Of a DNA stretch of 64,000 nt, positions 19,552-28,801 are shown in pieces. Positions within the stretch are counted from its first letter, which is position 1. The number at the start of each line of letters is the position of its first letter. The position numbers and the translations under genes were made by a program. The stretch is from Paraclostridium tenue. Lineage in GTDB: Bacteria; Bacillota; Clostridia; Peptostreptococcales; Peptostreptococcaceae. The stretch is taken from assembly GCF_039521565.1 (NCBI RefSeq), contig NZ_BAAACP010000006.1, positions 62,001 through 126,000 of the forward strand, read 5' to 3'. Below the pieces are notes generated by a model. It saw only the letters and a program-made list of their open reading frames with translations, did not search any database and had not been told where the DNA came from.

Positions 19552-19733
19552 AAATAACTTAATAATATATAAAACTAGGAGTACTACTTTGAAAAGATAG
19601 TATGTAAAATTAATTAGTTTATGAAAACTAGCTATAGTTTATTTTTCATGCAATAATAACTAATTATAAATTAAAACCAGAAGATAAAAAATATAAACTT
19701 AAATTAATTTGAGATAAACAAAAGGGGTAGAAT

Positions 19734-20507
19734 ATGAAAATAGCAATAACAGGTAAAGGTGGAGTAGGAAAGACAACTTTTTCATCTATGTTGTCAAGAA
19801 TGTTTGCAGATGATGGTTATAGAGTAGTAGCTGTGGATGCAGATCCTGATGCGAATTTAGGTTTAGCTTTGGGATTTCCAAAAGAAGTTTATGAATCAAT
19901 AGTTCCTATATCAGAAATGAAAAATTTAGTGTCAGAAAGAACAGCAGCTGAAAGTGGAACTTTTAATAAAATGTTTAAACTAAATCCTAAAGTAGATGAT
20001 ATACCTGATAATTTTTGCAAGGAACACAATGGTGTAAGACTTTTAACTTTAGGAACAGTAGATTCAGGTGGTAGTGGATGCGTATGTCCTGAGCATGTAC
20101 TTTTAAAAAGATTGTGTTCTCACCTAATTTTACAAAATAAAGATGTTGTAATAATGGATATGGAAGCTGGTATAGAACATTTAGGTAGGGGGACTGCACA
20201 AGGTGTAGATGCCTTTATAGTTGTTGTAGAGCCAGGAGAAAGAAGCTTACAAACTTATAGAAAAGTTAAAAAATTGGGAACTGATATAGGTGTTAAACAA
20301 GTTTTCGTAGTAGGAAATAAAGTAAGAAATAAATCAGATGAAGAATTTATAACTAGTAATTTACAAGATGGAGAATTACTAGGCTTTGTTTACTACAATC
20401 AAGACGTTATAGATTCAGATAGAGCAAGTAAATCTCCATATGATGTAAGTATAGATACTAAAATACAAATAGATGAAATAAAAAATAGATTAATGACGAA
20501 TTGTTAG
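19734..20507 (+). CDS. cooC: CODH nickel-insertion ATPase CooC
   Basis: This 257-aa P-loop ATPase of the MinD/SIMIBI type matures the CODH C-cluster. It has the deviant Walker A GKGGVGKTT (residues 7-15), VDADPDANLG, and the nickel-binding CXC pair Cys116/Cys118 in GCVCPEH, as in known CooC proteins. The 182-nt AT-rich gap before it has no clear terminator. The SD is AAGGGG. A paralogue lies at 27040-27810. Confidence 0.92.
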   Translation: MKIAITGKGGVGKTTFSSMLSRMFADDGYRVVAVDADPDANLGLALGFPKEVYESIVPISEMKNLVSERTAAESGTFNKMFKLNPKVDDIPDNFCKEHNGVRLLTLGTVDSGGSGCVCPEHVLLKRLCSHLILQNKDVVIMDMEAGIEHLGRGTAQGVDAFIVVVEPGERSLQTYRKVKKLGTDIGVKQVFVVGNKVRNKSDEEFITSNLQDGELLGFVYYNQDVIDSDRASKSPYDVSIDTKIQIDEIKNRLMTNC

Positions 20508-20556
20508 TATATTAGTATAATAGATATAATAATGTAAAGTGAGAGGAGATTTAGTT

Positions 20557-22236
20557 ATGGGATTTAAATCAGATATAGAAATTGCACAAGAAGCTAAGCC
20601 ACAAGATATAAGAGAAATAGCTAAAAAGTTAGGATTAAGTGATGATGAAGTAGAACTTTACGGAAAATACAAAGCAAAAGTTGATTATAACTTACTAAAA
20701 AAAGATAATAAAAAGAAAAAGGCTAAGTTAATATTAACAACAGCTATAAATCCAACTCCAGCAGGAGAAGGTAAAACTACTACTACAATAGGTGTAGCTG
20801 ATGCATTTGCCAAATTAGATAAGAATGTATTAGTTGCATTAAGAGAACCATCATTAGGTCCTGTATTTGGGATAAAAGGTGGAGCTGCTGGTGGAGGCTA
20901 TGCTCAAGTTATACCTATGGAAGATATAAATCTACACTTTACTGGAGATTTTCATGCTATAGGTGCTGCAAATAACTTATTAGCAGCTATGCTTGATAAT
21001 CATATTCACCAAGGTAATAATTTAGGAATTGATCCAAGAAGAATAACTTGGAGAAGATGTGTTGATATGAATGATAGACAGTTAAGAAATATAACTGATG
21101 GATTAGGCGGAAAAGCACATGGGGTTCCTAGGGAAGATGGATTTGATATAACAGTTGCATCTGAAATAATGGCTGCATTTTGTCTAGCTAATGACATAAT
21201 AGATTTAAAAGAAAGACTAGGAAATATAATAGTTGGTTACACATATAATGGAGATCCTGTTACAGCTAGAGATTTAAAAGCTAATGGAGCAATGGCAGCT
21301 TTACTTAAGGATGCATTAAAACCAAACTTAGTTCAAACATTAGAAGGTACTCCTTCTTTCGTTCATGGAGGACCATTTGCAAATATAGCTCATGGATGTA
21401 ACTCTGTAATAGCTACAAAAATGGCAATGCATTTTGCTGATTATGTAATAACAGAGGCTGGATTTGGAGCAGATTTAGGAGCTGAAAAGTTTTTAGATAT
21501 AAAATGTAGAATGGCAGATTTAAAGCCAGATGCAGTAATAATTGTAGCTACTGTTAGAGCATTAAAATATAATGGTGGGGTAGCTAAAGATCAATTAAAT
21601 GAAGAAAATTTAGGCGCTTTAGAGGCTGGAATTCCAAATCTTTTAAAACATGTTGAAAATATAACTAAGGTATACGGACTTCCAGCAGTTGTTGCTATAA
21701 ATAGATTCCCTCTTGATACTGAGGCTGAACTTAAATTAGTTGAAGAAAAGTGTAAGGAATTAGGTGTTAATGTTGCACTTTCTGAAGTATGGGCTAAAGG
21801 TGGAGAAGGTGGAATTGAAGTAGCAAAAGAAGTTATGAGATTAATAGATGAAGAAGAAAATAATTTTAAATTCTGTTATGAAGATGATTTATCTATAAAA
21901 GAGAAAATTGAAGCTATAGCTAAGAAAATATATGGAGCTGATGGAGTTGATTTCACTCAAGCAGCTGAAAAAGAAATACAAAACTTAGAAAAATTAGGTT
22001 TTAGCAAATTACCAATATGTATGGCTAAAACTCAATATTCTTTAACTGATGATCAAACTAAGTTGGGTAGACCTACTGGATTTAGAATAACTGTAAGACA
22101 ATTAACTGTTTCAGCAGGTGCTGGATTTATAGTTGCTCTTACTGGAGATATAATGAAAATGCCAGGGCTTCCAAAAGTTCCAGCAGCAGAAAGAATAGAT
22201 GTTGATGAAAATGGTGTAATATCAGGTTTATTCTAA
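20557..22236 (+). CDS. fhs: Formate--tetrahydrofolate ligase
   Basis: This enzyme makes 10-formyl-THF from formate, THF and ATP, the second methyl-branch step. It is 559 aa, close to the usual 556-560. The P-loop-like motif TPAGEGKTTTT, the REPSLGPVFGIKGGAAGGGYAQ region (shown partly) and ETEAGFGAD-like segments are characteristic. The start is ATG at 20557, 8-9 nt after GAGAGGAG; an upstream in-frame ATG at 20539 has no SD. A 120-nt structured element separates it from fchA. Confidence 0.95.
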   Translation: MGFKSDIEIAQEAKPQDIREIAKKLGLSDDEVELYGKYKAKVDYNLLKKDNKKKKAKLILTTAINPTPAGEGKTTTTIGVADAFAKLDKNVLVALREPSLGPVFGIKGGAAGGGYAQVIPMEDINLHFTGDFHAIGAANNLLAAMLDNHIHQGNNLGIDPRRITWRRCVDMNDRQLRNITDGLGGKAHGVPREDGFDITVASEIMAAFCLANDIIDLKERLGNIIVGYTYNGDPVTARDLKANGAMAALLKDALKPNLVQTLEGTPSFVHGGPFANIAHGCNSVIATKMAMHFADYVITEAGFGADLGAEKFLDIKCRMADLKPDAVIIVATVRALKYNGGVAKDQLNEENLGALEAGIPNLLKHVENITKVYGLPAVVAINRFPLDTEAELKLVEEKCKELGVNVALSEVWAKGGEGGIEVAKEVMRLIDEEENNFKFCYEDDLSIKEKIEAIAKKIYGADGVDFTQAAEKEIQNLEKLGFSKLPICMAKTQYSLTDDQTKLGRPTGFRITVRQLTVSAGAGFIVALTGDIMKMPGLPKVPAAERIDVDENGVISGLF

Positions 22237-22240
22237 TATA

Positions 22241-22362
22241 ATTAACCGATCGGGGGGCGCTCGTTGCAATTGTAGTTTTCTTCTTCGCACAAAGTACTAA
22301 AAAGATGTACTTTAAGTGCTACGTCGACAACTACAATTACAACTTCGCTACTTCCGATTAAT
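22241..22362 (+). ncRNA. Long structured element between fhs and fchA
   Basis: Almost the whole 120 nt folds back. Outer arms TCGG/CCGA (22250-22253 with 22354-22357) are flanked by ATTAA/TTAAT. GCG/CGC follows. A 14-bp stem joins 22264-22277 to 22329-22342 with one wobble. An apical arm has GCAC/GTGC (22287-22290 with 22316-22319) and AAAGTAC/GTACTTT (22291-22297 with 22307-22313). It is more GC-rich than its surroundings, has no ORF and no U-tract. It may be an operon RNA element (processing, stability, sensing) or a miniature palindromic insertion. Confidence 0.6.
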
Positions 22363-22409
22363 AAAATATAATAGAATAAACATAAGGTATTATGTATGGA
22401 GGAAATAAA

Positions 22410-23042
22410 ATGAGAATATCAGAAAAAACATGTGTAGATTTTGTTGATGTGTTAGCTTCAAAATCAGCAGTTCCAGGTGGAGGTGGAGCAGCAGCTTTAA
22501 CTGGAGCTATAGGTGTTGCTTTAGGAAGTATGGTGTGTAATTTAACTATAGGAAAGAAAAAATATGCTGAACATGAAGAAAGTGTAAAATCTATATTAGA
22601 AAAAGCAAGAGAATTAGAAAAAGATTTAATAAATATGATAGATGAAGATGCAGAATGCTTCCTTCCATTGTCAAAGGCATACGGGCTTCCAAGTTCTACA
22701 GAAGAAGAAAAGAAAATAAAAGCAGATACTATGGAAAGTGCATTAAAAAAAGCATGTGAAGTACCAATAAAAATAGTAAAAGTATGCTATGAAGCTATTA
22801 AATTACATGAAGATTTAGTAGATAAAGGATCAAGACTTGCCATAAGTGATGTTGGGGTTGGAGTTCAATGTCTAAGAGCGGCAATACTTAGTGGACAATT
22901 AAATGTTATTATAAATATAAATTCAATCAAAGATGAAGAATATGTAAAAAGTGTAAGAGATGAAGTTAATAATCTTGTTGAAGATGGAGTTAGAATTTGT
23001 GATGAAGTTTATAAGAAAGTAGAAGATGAACTAAGCAAATAA
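22410..23042 (+). CDS. fchA: Methenyltetrahydrofolate cyclohydrolase FchA
   Basis: This 210-aa helical protein of the formiminotransferase-cyclodeaminase family interconverts 10-formyl-THF and methenyl-THF. The conserved N-terminal VPGGGGAAALTGAIGVALGS loop binds folate. The start is ATG 22410, 7 nt after GGAGG; the ATG at 22392 lacks an SD. A dedicated cyclohydrolase fits the neighbouring FolD, whose cyclohydrolase residues are missing. Confidence 0.92.
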   Translation: MRISEKTCVDFVDVLASKSAVPGGGGAAALTGAIGVALGSMVCNLTIGKKKYAEHEESVKSILEKARELEKDLINMIDEDAECFLPLSKAYGLPSSTEEEKKIKADTMESALKKACEVPIKIVKVCYEAIKLHEDLVDKGSRLAISDVGVGVQCLRAAILSGQLNVIININSIKDEEYVKSVRDEVNNLVEDGVRICDEVYKKVEDELSK

Positions 23043-23093
23043 AACTCATATTATAATTTATTTAAGTTTTAATATATAGGGGGCGCAGATTAA

Positions 23094-23966
23094 ATGAGCA
23101 ATATAACAACTAAAGGACAAATAATAAAAGGTAAACCTGTCGCAGACAAAATAAGCGAAAATTTAATAAAAGAAGTTAATGACTTATCTAAGGAAGGTAT
23201 AACACCTAAATTAGCTATAGTTAGAGTAGGTGCTAGACCAGACGATTTAGCTTACGAAAGAGGAGCACTTAAAAGATGCCAAACTATAGGCATAGAAACT
23301 GAAGTAATAGAGTTAGAAGAAAATATAACTCAGGAAGAATATATAAAAGCAGTACATAAGTTAAATGAAGACGAAAAAGTTAATGGAATATTGACTTTCA
23401 GACCACTTCCTAAGCATCTAAATGAAGATATAATAAAATATGAGATAGATCCTAATAAAGACATAGACTGTTTTAATCCTATAAACATATCTAAGATATT
23501 AGAAAATGATAAAAGTGGATATCCTCCATGTACACCTACTGCAGTAGTAGAAATATTAAAATATTATGATGTAGATTTATCAGGTGCAAACATAGTAGTG
23601 TTAGGTAGATCTATGGTAGTTGGAAAACCTGTATCGATGCTTTTATTAAATGAAAATGCTACTGTAACTATATGTCATTCAAGAACTAAAAACTTGCCAG
23701 AGATAACATCAAATGCAGATATACTTGTAGCAGCAGTTGGTAAAGCTAATATGGTAAAAGAAGAATATATAAAAGATGGAGCCATAGTAATAGATGTAGG
23801 TATAAATGTAGACGATCAAGGCAATTTATGTGGAGATGTAGATACTAATAATGTTTTAGATAAAGTTTCTATGATAACTCCAGTTCCAGGAGGAGTTGGA
23901 TCAGTTACAACTTCTATATTAGCTAGTCATATAGTTAAAGCTTGTAAATTACAAAATAATAAATAA
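23094..23966 (+). CDS. folD: Methylenetetrahydrofolate dehydrogenase, FolD family (probably dehydrogenase only)
   Basis: This 290-aa FolD homologue has a Rossmann domain with VVLGRSMVVGKPVSMLLL and the C-terminal PVPGGVGSVT. In FolD the cyclohydrolase lysine lies four residues after a conserved Tyr (YVASK in E. coli). Here the segment is Tyr54-ERGA58, so the lysine is alanine. The GILVQLPLP motif reads GILTFRPLP, replacing the key Gln by Phe102, and DVDGF reads DIDCF. The dehydrogenase fold is intact. It probably makes methylene-THF while FchA does the cyclohydrolase step. The SD is AGGGGG. Confidence 0.9.
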   Translation: MSNITTKGQIIKGKPVADKISENLIKEVNDLSKEGITPKLAIVRVGARPDDLAYERGALKRCQTIGIETEVIELEENITQEEYIKAVHKLNEDEKVNGILTFRPLPKHLNEDIIKYEIDPNKDIDCFNPINISKILENDKSGYPPCTPTAVVEILKYYDVDLSGANIVVLGRSMVVGKPVSMLLLNENATVTICHSRTKNLPEITSNADILVAAVGKANMVKEEYIKDGAIVIDVGINVDDQGNLCGDVDTNNVLDKVSMITPVPGGVGSVTTSILASHIVKACKLQNNK

Positions 23967-23992
23967 ATGGAGATTTTCAAGGGGGAATAGAG

Positions 23993-24664
23993 ATGATAAT
24001 TTCTGAAAATAAGCCATTTGAAGAGATATTAGGTTATATGAAAAATGCTAATAAAATAGTGTTAGTTGGATGTAACCAATGTGCAGCTACGTGTAAAAGT
24101 GGTGGAGAAGAAGAAGTTTTAAAAATGAAGGAAAGATTAGAAGCTGAAGGAAAAGAAGTTTTAGGATATCAGATGTTAGACCCTGCATGTAATCTTTTAA
24201 AATCTAAAAAAGATTTAAAATCACTAAAATCAGAAATAAAAGAAGCTGATGCCATACTTTCTTTAGCGTGTGGAGATGGAACGCAAACAATAGTTAAAAA
24301 CTTAAAAGATAAACCAGTATATCCAGCTAATAATACTTTATTTATAGGTGAAGTTAAAAGAGTTGGTGAGTTTGAAGAAGCATGTAAAGCATGTGGAGAA
24401 TGTGAACTTGGATGGACTGGAGGAATTTGTCCAGTAACTATGTGTGCTAAAGGATTATTAAATGGAGCTTGTGGTGGAGCAAGAGATGGCAAATGTGAAG
24501 TAGACCCTGAAAATGACTGTGCTTGGGTACTTATATACAATAGATTAAAATCTATAAATCAGTTAGATAATCTATTAGATATAAAAGAGCCTAAAGATTA
24601 CTCGAAAGCATGTAACCCTAGATGTCTAAGCTTAAAGAAAAAAGAATCTACGGCCAATGCTTAA
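23993..24664 (+). CDS. metV: Methylenetetrahydrofolate reductase partner subunit MetV
   Basis: This 223-aa Cys-rich protein is found with MetF in acetogens and passes electrons to the flavin subunit. Cys sets appear in GCNQCAATCKSGG near the N-terminus and in CKACGECELGWTGGICPVT, then MCAKGLLNGACGG and the C-terminal CEVDPENDCAW. They are suited to Fe-S and zinc binding. It lies 26 nt after folD and 32 nt before metF. The SD is AAGGGGG. Confidence 0.9.
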   Translation: MIISENKPFEEILGYMKNANKIVLVGCNQCAATCKSGGEEEVLKMKERLEAEGKEVLGYQMLDPACNLLKSKKDLKSLKSEIKEADAILSLACGDGTQTIVKNLKDKPVYPANNTLFIGEVKRVGEFEEACKACGECELGWTGGICPVTMCAKGLLNGACGGARDGKCEVDPENDCAWVLIYNRLKSINQLDNLLDIKEPKDYSKACNPRCLSLKKKESTANA

Positions 24665-24696
24665 TTAGTTTTTTAAAGGTTAAAGGGGGATAAAAA

Positions 24697-25578
24697 ATGA
24701 GCTTATTAAAAGAAGCTTTAGAAAATGGTAAGTTTGCAGTAACTGCTGAAATGGCTCCTCCAAAGGGAACAGATTTATCACACTTAATAGAATGTGCTAA
24801 AGCTGTTAAGGGAAGAGTTCATGCAGTTAATGTAACAGATTTTCAATCTGCAGTAATGAGAACAACTTCGCTTACTACATGTAAGTTATTAAAAGATGAA
24901 GGCTTAGAACCAGTACTTCAAGTAACTGGAAGAGATAGAAATAGAATTGCAATACAAGGAGAATTATTATCTGCTGGAGTATTTGGAATTACAAATATGC
25001 TAGCATTAACAGGAGACCACACCATAGTAGGAGATCATCCTCAAGCCAAACCTGTATTTGACCTAGATTGTGTTGGGATATTAAAAACAGCACAAAAACT
25101 TTCACAAGGAACAGATATGGTAGGTAATCAATTAAAAGGAGCACCAAATTTTTACTTGGGAGCATCAGTAACACCTAGATACACACCTATTGAAATTCAA
25201 TTATTAAAAATGAAAAAGAAAATAAACGCAGGAGCTAAGTTTTTCCAAACTCAAGCTGTGTATGATATAGATACTATGAGAGAATTTAGAAAGCATACTA
25301 AAGATATGAACACAAAAGTTTTAGCTGGAATAATACCTTTAAAATCGCCAGGAATGGCTAAATTTATGAATGCAAATGTTCCAGGTATATATGTGCCAGA
25401 TGAACTTATAGAAAGATTAAGATCTGTAGGTAAAGAAAATTGGGTAAGTGAAGGAATAAAAATAGCAGGGGAATTAATACAACAATTAAGAAATGAAGAT
25501 TTATGTGATGGAGTTCACATAATGGCTATAGGGGCAGAAGAAAATGTACCAGCTATTTTAGATGCAGCAAATATATAA
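24697..25578 (+). CDS. metF: Methylenetetrahydrofolate reductase
   Basis: This 293-aa FAD-dependent TIM-barrel reductase makes methyl-THF. Seen are the N-terminal FAVTAEMAPPKGTDLS (active-site Glu), MLALTGDH in the FAD site, and FFQTQAVYD. It is the short MetF without a C-terminal regulatory domain and is partnered by MetV. No NADH-accepting RnfC-like subunit is in the cluster, so the electron donor is open; the adjacent lpdA is a candidate. The SD is AAGGGGG. Confidence 0.94.
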   Translation: MSLLKEALENGKFAVTAEMAPPKGTDLSHLIECAKAVKGRVHAVNVTDFQSAVMRTTSLTTCKLLKDEGLEPVLQVTGRDRNRIAIQGELLSAGVFGITNMLALTGDHTIVGDHPQAKPVFDLDCVGILKTAQKLSQGTDMVGNQLKGAPNFYLGASVTPRYTPIEIQLLKMKKKINAGAKFFQTQAVYDIDTMREFRKHTKDMNTKVLAGIIPLKSPGMAKFMNANVPGIYVPDELIERLRSVGKENWVSEGIKIAGELIQQLRNEDLCDGVHIMAIGAEENVPAILDAANI

Positions 25579-25601
25579 ATTTATATTAGGGGGATTATAA
25601 A

Positions 25602-26996
25602 ATGAAAATAGCAGTAATTGGAGGAGGTCCAGGTGGGTATGTAGCTGCTATAAAAGCTGCTATGCTTGGAGCTGATGTTACAGTTATAGAAAAAAGAAGA
25701 GTTGGAGGAACTTGCTTAAATGTGGGATGTATTCCAACTAAAGCATTATTAGCATCATCATCATTAATTACGTCTATAAAAGAAGCTAAAGATTTTGGAA
25801 TAAGTATAGATGGAAATATTGAAGCAGATTTTGAAAGTATAATGGGAAGAAAAAATAAAATAGTAAATCAATTAATTAGCGGAATTGAATTTTTATTTGA
25901 TAAAAGAGGTATAAAATTAGTTAATGGATTTGGTAAATTAATAGATAAAAATAAAATAGAAGTAAAAAAGGAAAATGGGACTATAGAGGTAATAGAAGCT
26001 GATAAAATAATATTAGCAAATGGATCTCAACCTGTTATATTACCGATGTTTCCTTATGATGGAGAGACTATAATAACAAGTGATGAGGCATTAAACTTAA
26101 AAGAAGTTCCAAAGTCTTTATTGATAGTTGGTGGAGGAGTTATTGGATGTGAATTTGGTCAATTCTTTAAAACTTTAGGAACTGAAGTTACTATAGTTGA
26201 GATGTTTGATCAGTTGCTTCCACTTGAAGATAAAGATGTGGCTAAACAGTTGCAAAGACAATTTAAAAAAGATAAAATTAAGGTAATGACAGGTATTAGA
26301 ATCGAAAAATGTGAAATAGTTGACGATGAAGTAGTAGCAACTCTATCCAATGGAAAGCAAGTTAAAGCTGAAAAGGCGTTATTATCTATAGGCAGAAAAC
26401 CTTATTTAGATAATTCAGGGGTAGAAGATATAGGAATCACATTAGAAAGAGGTAAAATAGTAGTAAACGAAAATTTAGAAACAAATATTGAAGGTATATA
26501 TGCAATAGGAGATTTAATAAATACACCATTTTTAGCACATGTAGCATCTAAAGAAGGATTAATAGCAGCACAAAATGCTGTTTGTGGCAATTCAAAAACT
26601 GTAAATTATAAAGCAGTTCCAAGATGTGTATATACTGAACCAGAAGTTGCAGGAGTAGGGAAAACCGAAAAAGAGCTTCAACAACAAGATATAACATACA
26701 AAGTAGGACAATTCGATTTTAGAGCATTAGGAAAAGCTCAAGCAATAGGACACTTCCAAGGATTCATAAAAATATTAGCAGATCAAGAAGACAAAGTAAT
26801 AGGCGCATCTATAGTAGGACCTCACGCAACAGATTTATTAACAGAATTATCTTTAGCAGTACATTTAGGATTAACAGTAGAACAAGTTGGAGATGTAATA
26901 CATGCACATCCTACATTATCAGAAGGGATAATGGAAGCACTTCATGATGTTCATGGAGAATGTGTTCATGCAGCTCCAAAATTAGCAAAAGCATAA
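25602..26996 (+). CDS. lpdA: Dihydrolipoyl dehydrogenase
   Basis: This 464-aa flavoprotein disulfide reductase has FAD motif GGGPGG, redox Cys38 and Cys43 in GGTCLNVGC, NAD motif VGGGVIGCEFG, second FAD motif IYAIGDL, and the C-terminal HAHPTLSE with the His-Glu base pair. No lipoyl domain is fused. It oxidises a dihydrolipoyl protein with NAD. No 2-oxoacid or glycine dehydrogenase genes are in the window, so its partner here should be the GcvH at 33219. The SD is AGGGGG. Confidence 0.94.
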   Translation: MKIAVIGGGPGGYVAAIKAAMLGADVTVIEKRRVGGTCLNVGCIPTKALLASSSLITSIKEAKDFGISIDGNIEADFESIMGRKNKIVNQLISGIEFLFDKRGIKLVNGFGKLIDKNKIEVKKENGTIEVIEADKIILANGSQPVILPMFPYDGETIITSDEALNLKEVPKSLLIVGGGVIGCEFGQFFKTLGTEVTIVEMFDQLLPLEDKDVAKQLQRQFKKDKIKVMTGIRIEKCEIVDDEVVATLSNGKQVKAEKALLSIGRKPYLDNSGVEDIGITLERGKIVVNENLETNIEGIYAIGDLINTPFLAHVASKEGLIAAQNAVCGNSKTVNYKAVPRCVYTEPEVAGVGKTEKELQQQDITYKVGQFDFRALGKAQAIGHFQGFIKILADQEDKVIGASIVGPHATDLLTELSLAVHLGLTVEQVGDVIHAHPTLSEGIMEALHDVHGECVHAAPKLAKA

Positions 26997-27039
26997 ACAG
27001 GAAAAAGTCCTGTTTAGACGAAACAAAGGGGGAAATCTT

Positions 27040-27810
27040 ATGGGATTTAATATTGCAGTGGCAGGAAAAGGTGGAACTGGTAAGACTAGTCTTACAGGGC
27101 TTTTAATTGACTGCTTAGTAAATGATAAGAAAGGACCAATATTAGTAGTTGATGCAGATGCAAATGCTAATATAAATGAAGTATTAGGATTAGACATAGA
27201 TGTAACATTAGGCCAGATAAGGGAAGAGATAAACCAAAGAGAAAAACAAGGGAATTCATTCCCAGGAGGTATGACAAAAGCTCAATATCTACAATACAGA
27301 TTAAATACTTCAGTAGCAGAAGGTCCAGGATACGATTTAATAGTTATGGGAAGATCAGAAGGAGAAGGTTGTTATTGTTATGTAAATGGAATATTAAGAG
27401 AACAAACAGATAAGCTTTCTGATAGTTATGATTATTTAGTTATAGACAATGAAGCAGGTATGGAGCATTTAAGTAGAAAAACTACTAAACATATAGATAA
27501 ATTATTGTTGGTTAGTGACTGTTCAAGACGTAGTATACAGGCAGTTGCAAGAATAAGAGATCTAGCAAGGGAATTAAATTTAAATGTAGGGGATATGCAA
27601 TTAATAGTAAATAAAGCTCCAAATGGAATATTAAATGATGGAGTAAAAGAGGAAATAGAAAAACATAAATTAGATCTTTTAGGTGTAGTACCTCTAGATG
27701 AGCTTATATATGAATATGATTCTTCTGGGATACCATTAGTAAAACTACCTGAAGATTCTAAATCGAGAGCAGCTATTAAAAATATAATATCTAAATTAGA
27801 ATTAAATTAG
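27040..27810 (+). CDS. CooC/AcsF-type nickel-center ATPase (second copy)
   Basis: This 256-aa P-loop ATPase has AGKGGTGKTS (8-17), VDADANANINEVLG, and a CXC pair Cys111/Cys113 in CYCYVNG. It is a CooC relative clearly diverged from the 19734 protein. Sitting directly before acsD, it most likely matures acetyl-CoA synthase or the CODH/ACS complex. The SD is AAGGGGG. Confidence 0.88.
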   Translation: MGFNIAVAGKGGTGKTSLTGLLIDCLVNDKKGPILVVDADANANINEVLGLDIDVTLGQIREEINQREKQGNSFPGGMTKAQYLQYRLNTSVAEGPGYDLIVMGRSEGEGCYCYVNGILREQTDKLSDSYDYLVIDNEAGMEHLSRKTTKHIDKLLLVSDCSRRSIQAVARIRDLARELNLNVGDMQLIVNKAPNGILNDGVKEEIEKHKLDLLGVVPLDELIYEYDSSGIPLVKLPEDSKSRAAIKNIISKLELN

Positions 27811-27828
27811 GCTAAGGGGGAGAAAAAT

Positions 27829-28773
27829 ATGGCATTTAAGATGTCTGTTCAAAAGTACTCTGGTAAGATATCAGAGGTGGAATTAGGGTCAGGTGAAAGT
27901 TGTATAAAAATAGGAGGAGAAAATATACTTCCTTTTTATAACTTTGATGGAGAAAGTACAAATACTCAAAAAATAGGGGTTGAAATTTTAGATATATATC
28001 CAGAAAACTGGACACAAGAAATAAAAGATTTATATAAAGATGTAGCTAATGACAGTGTTAAATGGGCTAAATACATAGAGGAGAATATAAAGCCTGATTT
28101 TATATGTTTAAAATTTGAAGGAGCAGATCCTAATGGAATGGATAAATCGCCTGAAGAGTGTGCAGATTTGGCAAAAGAAGTTGCATCTAACGTTTCATTG
28201 CCTATAGTTATAGCTGGAACTGGAAACTTTGAAAAAGATGCTAAGGTTTTTGAAAAAGTGGCTCAATCAGTAGATGGATATAACTGCTTATTTATGTCTG
28301 CTACAGAAGAAAACTATAAAGGGGTAGGGGCAGCAGCTGGTATGGCTTATAATCATAAAGTTGGTGCAGAGTCTTCTGTTGATATAAACTTAGCTAAGCA
28401 ATTAAATGTATTATTAACTCAGCTAGGAGTTAAGCAAGAAAATATAGTAATGAATGTTGGGTGTTCAGCTGTAGGATATGGATATGAGTATGTTGCATCT
28501 ACAATGGATAGAATTAGACTTGCAGCATTAGGTCAAAATGATAAAACATTGCAAATGCCTATAATAACACCAGTTTCTTTTGAAACTTGGAATGTAAAAG
28601 AGTCGGTAGCTAGTATAGAAGATGAACCAGCTTGGGGATGCCAAGAAACTAGAGGAATATATATGGAGATATCAACTGCAGCAAGTGCTTTAGTTGGAGG
28701 AGCTAATGCAGTAGTACTTCGTCATCCAAAATCTGTAGAAACTATAAAAACTTTAGTTAGTGAATTAGCTTAA
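27829..28773 (+). CDS. acsD: Corrinoid iron-sulfur protein small subunit (ACS delta)
   Basis: This 314-aa TIM-barrel protein forms the heterodimeric corrinoid protein with AcsC, which carries the methyl group from methyl-THF to acetyl-CoA synthase. Segments such as FICLKFEGADPNGMDKSPEE and VGCSAVGYGYEYV are typical of the family. It lies 18 nt after the ATPase and 28 nt before acsC. The SD is AAGGGGG. Confidence 0.94.
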   Translation: MAFKMSVQKYSGKISEVELGSGESCIKIGGENILPFYNFDGESTNTQKIGVEILDIYPENWTQEIKDLYKDVANDSVKWAKYIEENIKPDFICLKFEGADPNGMDKSPEECADLAKEVASNVSLPIVIAGTGNFEKDAKVFEKVAQSVDGYNCLFMSATEENYKGVGAAAGMAYNHKVGAESSVDINLAKQLNVLLTQLGVKQENIVMNVGCSAVGYGYEYVASTMDRIRLAALGQNDKTLQMPIITPVSFETWNVKESVASIEDEPAWGCQETRGIYMEISTAASALVGGANAVVLRHPKSVETIKTLVSELA

Positions 28774-28801
28774 TATAAGGTAAAGGTTAGGGGGAGAAAA
28801 T

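Noticed and set aside
24169..24540. Minus-strand frame of 123 codons inside metV
   Set aside because: It is antisense to a Cys-rich gene. Its composition mirrors the sense strand, and there is no SD.
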